Shown: positions 28,115 to 37,943, counted from the stretch's first letter. The stretch is DNA of 64,000 bases from Alloacidobacterium dinghuense (GCF_014274465.1 NZ_CP060394.1:5022001-5086000), one strand, 5' to 3'. A program made the numbers and translations. The notes: generated by a model not told the origin, from the letters alone.

Positions 28115-28804
28115 CTACTCCGGGGGTGGTGAAGGCCTCCCATATAGATCGCAGGCTCGCCACAGATACCAGCTTGCAACCGAACGCCAGGGCCTCCATT
28201 TTTCGCTGCGCCGCAACATCTCCGCCGGTTTGGCCAGCATGGTCGCATCGAACGGCTTGCTCTTTGGCAGCTTCTTGAAAGTCAGCGAAAAGCCCTTGCG
28301 CACCCCATAATCCGTCAGCGGAAATACGTCCGGACGCCCGAGCCGGAAGATCAACAGCATCTCCACCGTCCAGGGCCCAATGCCGCGAACCTGCGTCAGC
28401 CTGTCCAAAATCTCTGTATCCGGCATACGCCGGATTGGGGTCAGTGTCGGCACCGTTCCATCCAATGTCTTGGCAGCAAGGTCGCGCAAAGCCTTGCTCT
28501 TGCTGGCAGATAGACCAACCGAGCGCAGCATGTCGTCGCTTGCCCCGAGCACATGCTCAGGGCTGGGGTGAATTTCGCCAAAGAGCGTCAGCAAACGCTT
28601 TAGAATTGCAGCTGCGGCCTTTCCATGAAGCTGCTGGTAAATGATCGATTCCAGCAGCGCCTCGAATGGCGAATGCTGGCTTTTGAGTTTCAGCGTGTAA
28701 GGTCCGGCACGTTCGATCAGCGCGCCGAGCTTCGGGTCAGCAGCGGTCAGTTCATGGATTGCAAGAGCGGCATCGTAGCGTACAGGGCGTCGTCCGTCGG
28801 TCAT
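28115..28804 (-). CDS. DNA-3-methyladenine glycosylase II (AlkA type)
   Basis: Base-excision repair enzyme that removes alkylated purines. The 229 residues show ESIIYQQLHGKAA, the helix-hairpin-helix LTQVRGIGPWTVEMLLIF (residues 136-153) and the catalytic aspartate D165 in VFPLTDYGVRKG. The C-terminal WRSVASWYLWRACDLYG is typical. It lacks the N-terminal beta domain of E. coli AlkA, as the short bacterial branch does. Convergent with parB. Confidence 0.92.
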   Translation of the reverse strand: MTDGRRPVRYDAALAIHELTAADPKLGALIERAGPYTLKLKSQHSPFEALLESIIYQQLHGKAAAAILKRLLTLFGEIHPSPEHVLGASDDMLRSVGLSASKSKALRDLAAKTLDGTVPTLTPIRRMPDTEILDRLTQVRGIGPWTVEMLLIFRLGRPDVFPLTDYGVRKGFSLTFKKLPKSKPFDATMLAKPAEMLRRSEKWRPWRSVASWYLWRACDLYGRPSPPPE

Positions 28805-29033
28805 CGGTGCAAGTGTACGCGAATCTTCAGCCTAATAGGGAACAAATGGCGAAGAAATAGCTGGACCGTGGCTTCCTCTAGTGCGGGCGGGAGATTTTTG
28901 ACGGCGAAGAGGTCGAGGCCATCGAAGAAATGACCGGAGCGAAAGCTCCTCGCTAGGCACTGTGAGCAGCCTTCACCCGCTCGCATGCGTCGGACCTGCC
29001 ATCCTGCTTTAGCGAGCTATAGTTGAAAGAAGC

Positions 29034-30143
29034 ATGGCCACAAATCTCACGACGATCGGCGCTCCGCAGGGCCCAGCCACGACGCTCATTTATAACGACT
29101 GGTACCCGGCAATGCGCAGCGAGTCGCTTCACGGTAAGACGCTCGCTACCGCCATGCTCATGGGCATTCCCCTGGTTCTTGGTCGTCGTGCCGACGGGCA
29201 CCTCTTCGCCATGCGCGACAGTTGCCCGCACCGCGGCATCCCGCTCTCCTGCGGATGGTTCGACGGCCAACGCCTGACGTGCAAATATCACGGCTGGGCA
29301 TTCGAACCGGTCAGCGGACAGTGCAAGGAAATCCCCTCACTTACCAGCCGCGACATGCTCGACCCAACCCGTATCTACGGAACAGCGTTTCCATGCGAAG
29401 AGCGCGACGGTTACGCCTGGGTCTACGTTCCAGAATCCGGCTCAGGCCGCATCCGCGCTGACGAAACAAGCCTGCCGCCCGTTCCAGAAGCGCCAAAGTT
29501 TGGCTCACGCTTCCGCAGTCAGCACCTCACGGCCGATCTGCCGTGCAACGTCGATCACGGCATCATCGGGCTCATGGACCCGGCGCACGGACCTTTCGTG
29601 CATCAATCCTGGTGGTGGCGTAAAGAGGCCAGCATCCACGAGAAAGAAAAGCATTTCGAGCCCATCGAGCAGGGCTTCCGCATGGCCTCGCACACGCCGT
29701 CCGCCAACAGTGCGCCTTACAAACTCCTCGGCGTTTACGGCGAACCCATTACAACCACCATCGACTTCGTCCTCCCGAACCGTCGCTATGAAACCATCCG
29801 CGCGGGGGACAAATGGTTTTCGAGCATCACAACTGTAACTCCTACAGTTGCAAATGCGTGCCGCATCGATGTGTACGCAGCCTGGAACGTCTTCTACAAC
29901 GTTCCATTTGTAACTTCCATAGCTACGTTTTTCGGAAAGCGCTTCGTCGGACAGGATCAGATCACCATGATCCAGCAGGCAGAAGGATTGAAGTACGATC
30001 CCACACTCATGCTTATCGACGACGCTGACCGCCCCGCAAAGTGGTACTTCGCACTCAAGCACGCGCGACTCGAAGCCACATCCACAGGCCAACCCATGCA
30101 GCACCCCATGTGCGGCCCTGTCACGCTCCGCTGGCGCAGTTAA
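29034..30143 (+). CDS. Rieske-type ring-hydroxylating oxygenase, alpha-subunit-like
   Basis: The 369 residues carry a Rieske [2Fe-2S] site, C64-P-H66 and C83-x2-H86 (CPHRG, CKYHGW), then the mononuclear iron site around D174, H185 and H190 (NVDHGIIGLMDPAHGPFVH). The layout resembles single-component-named oxygenases of the pheophorbide-a-oxygenase/vanillate type, which need an external reductase. No ferredoxin or reductase gene is adjacent, so the electron donor must be elsewhere. The substrate is unknown. Confidence 0.9.
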   Translation: MATNLTTIGAPQGPATTLIYNDWYPAMRSESLHGKTLATAMLMGIPLVLGRRADGHLFAMRDSCPHRGIPLSCGWFDGQRLTCKYHGWAFEPVSGQCKEIPSLTSRDMLDPTRIYGTAFPCEERDGYAWVYVPESGSGRIRADETSLPPVPEAPKFGSRFRSQHLTADLPCNVDHGIIGLMDPAHGPFVHQSWWWRKEASIHEKEKHFEPIEQGFRMASHTPSANSAPYKLLGVYGEPITTTIDFVLPNRRYETIRAGDKWFSSITTVTPTVANACRIDVYAAWNVFYNVPFVTSIATFFGKRFVGQDQITMIQQAEGLKYDPTLMLIDDADRPAKWYFALKHARLEATSTGQPMQHPMCGPVTLRWRS

Positions 30144-30253
30144 GATGCCCGAGATAGAGCCCAAAATAGATTGCATCGCGGTGGTGCCCAAGGCATCTAA
30201 TCGGCAACCTTCAACCACGCTCTGTTATTCCGTCGGGTTGGAAGGAGGACCGC

Positions 30254-31528
30254 ATGGCCACGCCTTTGCAATCTTACAGCGAGCAAACGATTCTCACTCC
30301 TGACGTCCAGACCACGTGCGAATTCGTGCAAACGCTCATGAAGATGCAGCGGGCTGCGCAGCTCATTACCTCCACGCTTGACCTCGATCAGCTTTTAGAT
30401 CGCGTCGTAAATGACCTGGCTGCATCCCTTGGCAACGTTGACGTTGCAATATGGCTGCGTCACACAGAAACCGAAGAGATGGTATTGCAGGGAGTGCGGG
30501 GATGCCGCCAGCACCACAAAGGCGAGCGCCTTAAAATCGGCCGTCAGGGCATCGTGGGACACGTCTCGGCAACCGGGCAAATGCACTACGCTCCCGACGT
30601 TCGCCTCGACCCTTATTACATCGTCTGTGAGCCGAACATTCGATCTGAGGTCAGCATTCCACTTAAAATCGGTGGCCAGGTTATCGGAGTCTTTAGCGTC
30701 GACCACATCGAGATCAACGCCTTTTCCGAGAATCAGCTGCTCGTCCTTGAAGCGCTGGCGGGACACGTCGCTGTAGCCATCGAAAACTCGCGCCTCTTTC
30801 AACGCGAGCGCCTCGAACGCGAACGCATGCAGAGAGAAGGCGACGACGCCCGCGCCATGCAGCAAGCCATCTTTCTGAAGGCAACGCCTCTCGTTCCCGG
30901 CTTTGCCTTTGAAACAGCCTGGCATCCTGCCGGATCGGTTGCCGGCGACTGGTACGACTTCATCGATCTCGGCAATGAGCGCTACGGCATCGTTCTCGCC
31001 GATGTTTCCGGCAAAGGCATGTCTGCGGCGCTGCTCATGTCGGCCACGCGCGCCATCCTGCGTTCCTTCGCAAAGCTGCACTCATCGCCGGGCGAGACGC
31101 TCGCGCACCTGAACCAGACTCTGCTTGAAGATTTTCCCATGGGCAAGTTCGTAACCATGATCTATGCAGTCCTCGATGCGAAATCACGCGAGCTGACTCT
31201 TGCCAGCGCAGGCCATCTGCGTCCCCTGCTGATCAACAGCCACAACTCGTTCCTCGAAGTCGATTCCGGATTGCCGCTTGGCTTGGCGGCATCATCGTAT
31301 CCCGAGATCACTCTTCGCCTCGATCCCGGCACGCATCTGCTGCTCTACACCGATGGCATCACTGAAGCCGCCAACCGTCAGAGCGAGGAGTACGGAGCCA
31401 CTCGACTTCTAAACCATTTCCAACAATCGGATGCGTGCATAAACGGGCTGATCGCAGAAGTGCGCGAGTTCAGCCAGGGCTCCGAACATCCAGACGACGC
31501 AACAGCCGTGCTCATCCGCAGCCGTTAA
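30254..31528 (+). CDS. GAF-domain PP2C-type (SpoIIE) phosphatase
   Basis: A 424-residue soluble signalling protein. A GAF domain covers about residues 30-185 (LDQLLDRVVNDLAASLGNVDVAIWLRHTETEEM, ending ALAGHVAVAIENSRLF), then a short coiled coil (ERLERERMQREGDDARAMQQAIF) and a SpoIIE/RsbU phosphatase domain (about 215-420, with SVAGDWYDFIDLGNERYGIVLADVSGKGMSAALLMS and LLLYTDGITEA). Such proteins act on anti-sigma-factor antagonists; no RsbV/W partner is linked. GGAAGGAGG precedes the ATG. Its 3' end is 4 bp from the convergent GH57 gene. Confidence 0.93.
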   Translation: MATPLQSYSEQTILTPDVQTTCEFVQTLMKMQRAAQLITSTLDLDQLLDRVVNDLAASLGNVDVAIWLRHTETEEMVLQGVRGCRQHHKGERLKIGRQGIVGHVSATGQMHYAPDVRLDPYYIVCEPNIRSEVSIPLKIGGQVIGVFSVDHIEINAFSENQLLVLEALAGHVAVAIENSRLFQRERLERERMQREGDDARAMQQAIFLKATPLVPGFAFETAWHPAGSVAGDWYDFIDLGNERYGIVLADVSGKGMSAALLMSATRAILRSFAKLHSSPGETLAHLNQTLLEDFPMGKFVTMIYAVLDAKSRELTLASAGHLRPLLINSHNSFLEVDSGLPLGLAASSYPEITLRLDPGTHLLLYTDGITEAANRQSEEYGATRLLNHFQQSDACINGLIAEVREFSQGSEHPDDATAVLIRSR

Positions 31529-31532
31529 TCGC

Positions 31533-34031
31533 TTAGGTTGCAACCGGCGCTGCTAACTGCCGCGCAACATCATCGTCCTCTTCCACTACCAACTCGTCGA
31601 CCCGGATTTTCATCTGCCCGCCGAGTTCGCGAAAGTTCTTCTCCCACTCCTCAGGCATCGTATGCCTGCGCGAGAGTTTTAACGTGTCATACCAGATGTT
31701 CTGTGCCTGCCAGATGTTCAATTCAAACGGCAGCTCTTTGAGCGTCCTGGCCGTCATCAGCGCATTTTCCAAGTGCGTCATGTTCCTGAAGTCCGCATGC
31801 AACCGGACCATCACGCGCTTCATCTTCTGATCGGATATATAGCTGAGCCCGCTCTTGTCGACCTCAATCTTGTCCCCCGAAGCAAGGCCACGGTAAGCGC
31901 GCACCTGCAGGGCATCGATCGGATCACTTTCCAGTGCCTTTCGCAGCCCGGCATTCACCGCAAAGGTCGCAGCCAGGCTCAATGCCCGCGGCTTCGGCAG
32001 CCCTGTCTGTCCCAGGAAGTGCAGGAGGGATGCATGGTCTTCATAGATGGCAGTCAGGCTGGATTCCACTTCCGAAATCGTCGACTGGAGAATCACCTTC
32101 ACGATCCGCCGCTGCTCATCTCTAAAGAGCGACTGGATCGAATACGTCTGGCCATCAAAGACATGATCGAAAAGACGAATCAGCGCAGGAAAATCCGCGC
32201 CAATGACTGCAGCCCGCGCCTTCTTCACAAAGTCTTCGTATTCTCCGTCGAGCGAAGGATTGCTGCGTTTCACTACAGCAGTAATGTTCTGGTCACCAAA
32301 GTGAACAACGGCAAAAGTCACCGCCTCCAACTCCTGCGTAATCTGCGAAGCAACGCGCGCCTTTCCAAAGAGCAACCGCCCGCGCCCGGACGTTACCACT
32401 TCATACGTGAGCCTGCGAATCGAGTAACAGAACAGCTCAGCCTCTTCGGGATAGCTGGTAAAGATTGAGCTGATGGCGTAGTGAGCCGCCACTTGCTCCA
32501 GCCCTACCTGCATTTTTTTGATCTGTCTCTCATAGATGGAAGCGCCGTTTTGCTGCTCCGGCACGTTGCTCTTCGCCTCGCGCAGCATCGCGACGAATTG
32601 CTCTTCAAGATTAACGGCTTCTTTGCCGAAGACCTCTTCCGCAAGCTGCAGTACGCGGTCCGCATAGGCAATGATCTGCACCGTCTCTATGCCGGAGATT
32701 TCATCGAAGAACCAGCCGCAGCTCGTGTACATCAGCAAAGCGTGTCGCTGCATCTCCATCAGCTTGAGTGCTTGGATCCGCTCCTCTGCATTCAGCTCAT
32801 GGCTTGCGTGCGAGGCTAAGAATTTTGCCGTCGCCTCACTGCTGCGGTTAAGAACGACCTCAATGTAAGCATCGCGAGCCGCCCACACATCTTCAAAGAT
32901 CGCAGCAGCAGCCTTCTCCGTCAGCGGCAATATGGAATCGCGCAGCCAGTCGAGGGCATCACGCAGCGGCTTGCGCCACGCCTGCGTCCAACCCGGACCC
33001 GAGCCCATATTGCATCCGCAATTCGAACACCAGCGTCCCACGCCATGCGCACAGCTCCATGAGGTCCGCTCGACAATCTGCGCTTCTTGCACCGGAGGAA
33101 ACTTATCGAGGAACTCTCCATAATTCGTCATCCGCACATCCGGAGATTTCTCGATGAGCTTCAGCGCATAGGAAAGAGCCATCTCGCCGTGCTTGTGATG
33201 ATGGCCATAACTCTCGCCATCGGTGGCGACGTGCACAATTTGCGGAGTCTGATCAGCAGTAAAGCCACCAATGAGCCGAGCGGCAAAGTTGTCGCCGCTG
33301 TTCAGGATCCCCTCAAAAGCGATTGCCCGCGAGCGAGCGCCATCATAAAAGAACACAGCAATCTCGCGGCCCGTCTTCAGGCGCACAAGGTATGGCTGCC
33401 GCGTGTCCAGCGTCTCCGCATCGGTCATGGTCCACGCGGCTTCGCTGCCAGGCGCTCCATTTGCCAACGACCGCACAGCAGCACACTGCCCGGGGGCAAG
33501 AATCGTAAAACGGATGCCGTGATCGGCCAGCAATTCCAGTGTCTCGGAGTCAACCGCCGTCTCTGCCAGCCACATCCCTTCCGGCATGCGCTCAAAGCGG
33601 CGCTCAAAATCGGCGATACCCCAGCGGATCTGGGTGATGCGGTCGCGCGTGTTTGCCAGCGGCATAATGATGTGGTTGTAAACCTGTGCAATTGCAGATC
33701 CGTGCCCGGAGAAGCGTTTCTGGCTCGCCCGGTCTCCTTCCAGCACCATGCGATACGTACGCGGAGCGTTCTCTTCCAGCCAGGAAAGCAGCGTAGGTCC
33801 AAAGTTGAAACTGATGTGCGCGTAGTTGTTCAGAATGCGGATGATCTCATTCTGCTTATTCACAATGCGCGATGCTCCATTGGGGGCATAACATTCTGAA
33901 GTAATACGCTCATTCCAGTCGTGAAACGGAGCCGCGGAATCCTGTGTCTCGACCTGTTCGAGCCACGGATTCTCGCGTGGTGGCTGGTAAAAGTGTCCAT
34001 GAATACAGACGTAACGTACGGGTTTCGGCAT
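31533..34031 (-). CDS. GH57 alpha-amylase/alpha-mannosidase-like protein with DUF3536
   Basis: The 832 residues begin MPKPVRYVCIHGHFYQPPRENPWLE, the GH57 N-terminal strand with its conserved His-x-His. The barrel runs to about residue 340 (GMWLAETAVDSETLELLADHGI, HVATDGESYGHHHKHGEMAL), followed by the long helical DUF3536 region (SYVAHGVGRW-like CAHGVGRWCSNCGC, then the C-terminal half). The family is probably cytosolic alpha-glucan processing. I start at the ATG with GGAG nine bases upstream; the frame extends to 34139 across the divergent promoter region. Confidence 0.88.
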   Translation of the reverse strand: MPKPVRYVCIHGHFYQPPRENPWLEQVETQDSAAPFHDWNERITSECYAPNGASRIVNKQNEIIRILNNYAHISFNFGPTLLSWLEENAPRTYRMVLEGDRASQKRFSGHGSAIAQVYNHIIMPLANTRDRITQIRWGIADFERRFERMPEGMWLAETAVDSETLELLADHGIRFTILAPGQCAAVRSLANGAPGSEAAWTMTDAETLDTRQPYLVRLKTGREIAVFFYDGARSRAIAFEGILNSGDNFAARLIGGFTADQTPQIVHVATDGESYGHHHKHGEMALSYALKLIEKSPDVRMTNYGEFLDKFPPVQEAQIVERTSWSCAHGVGRWCSNCGCNMGSGPGWTQAWRKPLRDALDWLRDSILPLTEKAAAAIFEDVWAARDAYIEVVLNRSSEATAKFLASHASHELNAEERIQALKLMEMQRHALLMYTSCGWFFDEISGIETVQIIAYADRVLQLAEEVFGKEAVNLEEQFVAMLREAKSNVPEQQNGASIYERQIKKMQVGLEQVAAHYAISSIFTSYPEEAELFCYSIRRLTYEVVTSGRGRLLFGKARVASQITQELEAVTFAVVHFGDQNITAVVKRSNPSLDGEYEDFVKKARAAVIGADFPALIRLFDHVFDGQTYSIQSLFRDEQRRIVKVILQSTISEVESSLTAIYEDHASLLHFLGQTGLPKPRALSLAATFAVNAGLRKALESDPIDALQVRAYRGLASGDKIEVDKSGLSYISDQKMKRVMVRLHADFRNMTHLENALMTARTLKELPFELNIWQAQNIWYDTLKLSRRHTMPEEWEKNFRELGGQMKIRVDELVVEEDDDVARQLAAPVAT

Positions 34032-34080
34032 AGAGAACTGCTCCGATCGATCCGCATCCATTGTAGGGGCCGCGAACGAA

Positions 34081-34109
34081 TTCCCATAGATCGAGACAGC
34101 CTGTACACT
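34081..34109 (+). promoter_or_regulatory. Promoter of GH35 copy 1
   Basis: TTCCCA, 17-bp spacer, TACACT. The same 29 bp, with one A-to-G change, stands before GH35 copy 2. This conservation plus correct -35/-10 spacing and a gene start 33 bp downstream supports a vegetative sigma-70-type promoter. Confidence 0.6.
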
Positions 34110-34141
34110 ACCTCTTCGAAAACAAACGGAGAAAATCAAGC

Positions 34142-35953
34142 GTGACCAAACGCCTTCCCCTGCTTCTCCTGCTTCTTGTTGTCATTCTGCTGCCTCAGCA
34201 AATCGCCTTCGGCGAGGTCCACACCTTCAAAGTAGAGAACGGACAGTTCACCCTCGACGGCAAGCCATTTCAGGTCATCTCCGGCGAAATGCACTACGTG
34301 CGGATTCCGCGTGCCTATTGGCGTGCGCGCCTCAAAATGGCAAAGGCAATGGGCCTCAATACTATCTCGACCTATGTCTTCTGGAACGAGCATGAGCCCC
34401 GTCCCGGCGAATATGACTTCAGCGGCAATAATGATGTGGCTGAATTTATCCGCGAGGCTCAGGAGGAAGGATTGTACGTAATTCTGCGTCCCGGACCGTA
34501 CGTCTGCGCAGAATGGGAATTCGGCGCCTTTCCTTCGTGGCTTCTCAAAGATCACAGCCTGCTTGTGCGCTCCACCGATCCGAAATTCCTCGCCGCGTCC
34601 CGTTCATGGCTCACCCGCCTCGGTCAGGAATTGGCGCCGCTGCAAATCGCAAACGGCGGCCCGATCATTCTGATCCAGGTCGAAAACGAGTACCGCTTGT
34701 TCGCTACGGACCCAGCGTACATGCAACAAATTCATCGCATCTTCGTCGATGCGGGATTCACCGCGGCACTTCTTTACACCGCAGATGGGCCCGAAAAGGT
34801 GTTGCCGGGACTGCTCCCAGCCGTCAACTTTGCCCCTGGTCAGTCGCGCGTGGCCTTCGCTACCTGCAAAAGGCTGCGACCCCAAGGACCTTTCTTCAGC
34901 GCAGAGTACTGGGATGGCTGGTTCGATCACTGGGGTGGAGCACATGCGAACAGGGATGTGCAAACGCAAGTCGCTGATCTCGACTGGACGTTGCGCCAAG
35001 GCTATTCCATCAACCTGTACATGTTTCATGGAGGCACCAGTTTCGGTTGGATGAATGGAGCCAATTCCAACGGTAGAAACTACGTGCCCGACGTCACCAG
35101 TTACGACTACGACTCGCCACTAGATGAAAGTGGTCGCCCGACAGCGAAGTATTTCCTCTTCCGCGACACCATCGCAAGCGCCACCGGCACTACCCCACCC
35201 GCAGTACCGCAGATAGCGCCGCCGATCACCATTCCGTGGATCACGCTCCCCGCATCTTCCTCCCTGTGGGACAACCTACCTGCGCCGGTCCACAGCGACG
35301 AGCCACTTTCCATGGAAGACCTTGACCAGTCCTACGGCTACATTCTGTACCGCACAAATCTCACCGGCCCGGTCAAAGGAGATTTGGTGCTCGATCAGCT
35401 ACATGACTACGCGCAGGTCTATCTCGACGGCAAGCTGGCCGGCACACTCGATCGCAGATTGCATCAGAATACGTTGCCGCTCAACATCACGGAACAGAAT
35501 GTGCGTCTGGACATCCTCGTCGAAAACACAGGCCGCATAAACTTCAGCAAGGCGCTGCAAACTGACCGCAAAGGCATCACAAAGCAGGTGACCTTAAATG
35601 GTACACAGATCGCCGGATGGAATATCTATCCTCTGCCCATGCTCGCGCCCAACAAACTCAGCTACAGCAGCGCCGCCTGCTACGGCCCTTGCTTCTACCG
35701 CGCCGCATTTAACGTCGAAAAAGCCGCAGACACCTTCCTCGATACCAGCGCCTTCACCAAAGGAGAGGTCTGGATCAACGGCCACGCCCTCGGCAGAGTC
35801 TGGAACGTCGGTCCCCAAAAGACGCTCTATCTTCCCGGCCCGTGGCTGAAGTCTGGCGAGAATGAAGTCATCGTCTTCGATCTCGAAAGCGCGCCCGGCC
35901 GCAGTCTGCAGGGACTCGACCACCCTGTTCTGGACGCAGCCATCACAAAGTGA
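34142..35953 (+). CDS. Secreted GH35 beta-galactosidase, copy 1
   Basis: Hydrolyses terminal beta-galactosides, probably of plant polysaccharides, outside the cytoplasm. The 603 residues start with a signal peptide (MTKRLPLLLLLLVVILLPQQIAFG) at a GTG preceded by CGGAG. GH35 landmarks are GGPIILIQVENEY with acid/base E183, and AEYWDGWFDHWG with nucleophile E255; C-terminal beta domains include VWINGHALGRVWNVGPQKTLYLPGPWL. It is a near full-length paralogue of copy 2 directly downstream. After NEY this copy has RLF where copy 2 has GSF, and it lacks about four residues near 240. That suggests the less constrained copy. Confidence 0.95.
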   Translation: MTKRLPLLLLLLVVILLPQQIAFGEVHTFKVENGQFTLDGKPFQVISGEMHYVRIPRAYWRARLKMAKAMGLNTISTYVFWNEHEPRPGEYDFSGNNDVAEFIREAQEEGLYVILRPGPYVCAEWEFGAFPSWLLKDHSLLVRSTDPKFLAASRSWLTRLGQELAPLQIANGGPIILIQVENEYRLFATDPAYMQQIHRIFVDAGFTAALLYTADGPEKVLPGLLPAVNFAPGQSRVAFATCKRLRPQGPFFSAEYWDGWFDHWGGAHANRDVQTQVADLDWTLRQGYSINLYMFHGGTSFGWMNGANSNGRNYVPDVTSYDYDSPLDESGRPTAKYFLFRDTIASATGTTPPAVPQIAPPITIPWITLPASSSLWDNLPAPVHSDEPLSMEDLDQSYGYILYRTNLTGPVKGDLVLDQLHDYAQVYLDGKLAGTLDRRLHQNTLPLNITEQNVRLDILVENTGRINFSKALQTDRKGITKQVTLNGTQIAGWNIYPLPMLAPNKLSYSSAACYGPCFYRAAFNVEKAADTFLDTSAFTKGEVWINGHALGRVWNVGPQKTLYLPGPWLKSGENEVIVFDLESAPGRSLQGLDHPVLDAAITK

Positions 35954-35961
35954 TCTGTCAA

Positions 35962-35990
35962 TTCCCATAGGTCGAGACAGCCTGTACACT
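35962..35990 (+). promoter_or_regulatory. Promoter of GH35 copy 2
   Basis: TTCCCA, 17-bp spacer, TACACT, duplicated together with the gene. It lies 9 bp after the copy 1 stop codon and 34 bp before the copy 2 ATG, with GGGAG as ribosome site. Confidence 0.6.
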
Positions 35991-36023
35991 ACCCTTCGAA
36001 ATCAAGGGAGAAAATCCAGATTG

Positions 36024-37943
36024 ATGAAACGCATTGCAGCAGCGCTGCTTTTCCTCTTCTCCGGGATGTTCCTGCCGGCGCACGCTTCCGCCTGCGCCCA
36101 AGCGCACACTTTCAAGGCGGAGAACGGCCAATTCACACTCGACGGCAAGCCATTTCAAGTCATCTCCGGCGAGATGCATTATGCGCGTATCCCTCGCGCT
36201 TACTGGCGCGACCGGATGCGATGGGCAAAGGCCATGGGTCTGAATACCATCACCACGTACGTCTTCTGGAACGTACACGAACCTCAACCCGGTGTATACG
36301 ACTTTACCGGGAACAACGATGTGGCTGAATTTATCCGCGAAGCCCAACAAGAGGGACTCTACGTTATCCTGCGTCCCGGCCCCTACGCCTGCGCAGAGTG
36401 GGAATTCGGCGGCTTTCCTTCATGGCTCCTCAAAGATCACAGCACGGTCGTCCGCTCCAGCGACCCCAAATTTATCGAGCCCGCAAAGCGATGGTTCACG
36501 CGTCTCGGTAAGGAACTGTCGCAGTTACAAATAGGCAACGGTGGTCCGATCATTCTCGTTCAGGTCGAAAACGAGTACGGCTCCTTCGACAAAGATCACG
36601 CCTACATGGAACAGATCCATCACATGCTCGTTGACGCCGGATTCACCAACTCTCAACTCTATACGGCGGACGGCCCGGAGAAAGTCCCAGCGGGCTCACT
36701 CCCCGAGTTACCTGCAGCCATTAACTTCGGCCCTGGCGAGTCGCAGAAAGGCTTCGAAACACTCAAGAAGCTTCGCCCCAACGGTCCCTTCATGAACAGC
36801 GAGTACTGGGACGGATGGTTCGATCATTGGGGCGCCAAACATGCCGAGACAAACGCAAAGCAGCAGGCAGCGGATATCGACTGGACACTGCGCCAAGGCT
36901 ACTCCATCAGCCTCTACATGTTTCATGGAGGCACCAGTTTCGGCTGGATGAATGGAGCCAACTCCGACGGAAAAAACTACGAACCCGATGTCACCAGTTA
37001 CGACTACGACTCGCCTTTAGATGAAAGCGGGCGCCCGACACCAAAGTACTTCCTCTTGCGCAACACCATTGCAAAGGCGACCGGAACCACGCCGCCGCCC
37101 TTGCCAACGGTAGATTCCGCCATCCCCGTTCCGTCGTTCACGCTCACTCAATCAGCATCGCTCTGGGACAACCTTCCCAAGCACACGCACAGCGAACAGC
37201 CGCTCTCGATGGAAGACCTCGATCAGGCCTATGGTTACATCCTCTACCAAACAACTTTGAGCGGCCCCGCCAATGGAGATCTCGTTCTCGATCAGCTCCA
37301 CGACTACGCCAAAATCTACCTCGATGGCAAGCTGATGGGCACTCTGGATCGCCGTCTGAATCAGAATTCACTACCGCTCAACGTAACCGGTCAGAGTGCG
37401 CGCCTCGACATCCTCATCGAAAATACCGCCCGGGTAAATTTCACCAAGGTCATTCGCGGAGAGCGCAAAGGCATTACGAAAGAAGTCACGCTTGCAGGCA
37501 AGCCCGTTACCGGTTGGGATATCTATCCGCTGCCGATGCTCTCACCACAATCGCTCACGTATAGCGGTGCGGCTTGCACCGGCCCGTGCTTCTACCGCGC
37601 CACCTTCAATGTAGACAAACCAGCCGACACCTTCCTCGACACCAGCGCCTTCACCAAAGGGCAAGTCTGGATCAACGGCCATGCCCTGGGCAGAGTCTGG
37701 AACATCGGTCCGCAAAAAACGCTCTACCTTCCCGGCCCGTGGCTGAAGTCTGGCGCGAACGAAGTCATCGTCTTCGATCTCGAAAGCGCTCCTGGCCGCA
37801 GTCTTCAGGGGCTCGATCAGCCAATCCTGAACGCAGCCATACGAAGTAATCTGTCAGTATGGAAAAGCTCGACCAGTTGCTCACCGAAGCGCGCAATCCG
37901 GCAACAGAAAATCTCGATCAACTCTCCACCCTCGAAATGCTAA
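36024..37943 (+). CDS. Secreted GH35 beta-galactosidase, copy 2, with readthrough C-terminus
   Basis: Same enzyme family and layout as copy 1: signal peptide (MKRIAAALLFLFSGMFLPAHASACA), acid/base E184 in VENEYGSF, nucleophile E260 in SEYWDGW. The 639-residue frame is about 30 residues longer than copy 1. Where copy 1 ends DAAITK then stop, copy 2 reads NAAIRSNLSVWKSS because one base is missing near 37849 and the TAA is out of frame. The extra tail ends at 37943 and overlaps the first 85 bp of murQ in another frame. The start ATG at 36024 has GGGAG upstream; the longer open frame into copy 1 is shadow. Confidence 0.93.
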   Translation: MKRIAAALLFLFSGMFLPAHASACAQAHTFKAENGQFTLDGKPFQVISGEMHYARIPRAYWRDRMRWAKAMGLNTITTYVFWNVHEPQPGVYDFTGNNDVAEFIREAQQEGLYVILRPGPYACAEWEFGGFPSWLLKDHSTVVRSSDPKFIEPAKRWFTRLGKELSQLQIGNGGPIILVQVENEYGSFDKDHAYMEQIHHMLVDAGFTNSQLYTADGPEKVPAGSLPELPAAINFGPGESQKGFETLKKLRPNGPFMNSEYWDGWFDHWGAKHAETNAKQQAADIDWTLRQGYSISLYMFHGGTSFGWMNGANSDGKNYEPDVTSYDYDSPLDESGRPTPKYFLLRNTIAKATGTTPPPLPTVDSAIPVPSFTLTQSASLWDNLPKHTHSEQPLSMEDLDQAYGYILYQTTLSGPANGDLVLDQLHDYAKIYLDGKLMGTLDRRLNQNSLPLNVTGQSARLDILIENTARVNFTKVIRGERKGITKEVTLAGKPVTGWDIYPLPMLSPQSLTYSGAACTGPCFYRATFNVDKPADTFLDTSAFTKGQVWINGHALGRVWNIGPQKTLYLPGPWLKSGANEVIVFDLESAPGRSLQGLDQPILNAAIRSNLSVWKSSTSCSPKRAIRQQKISINSPPSKC

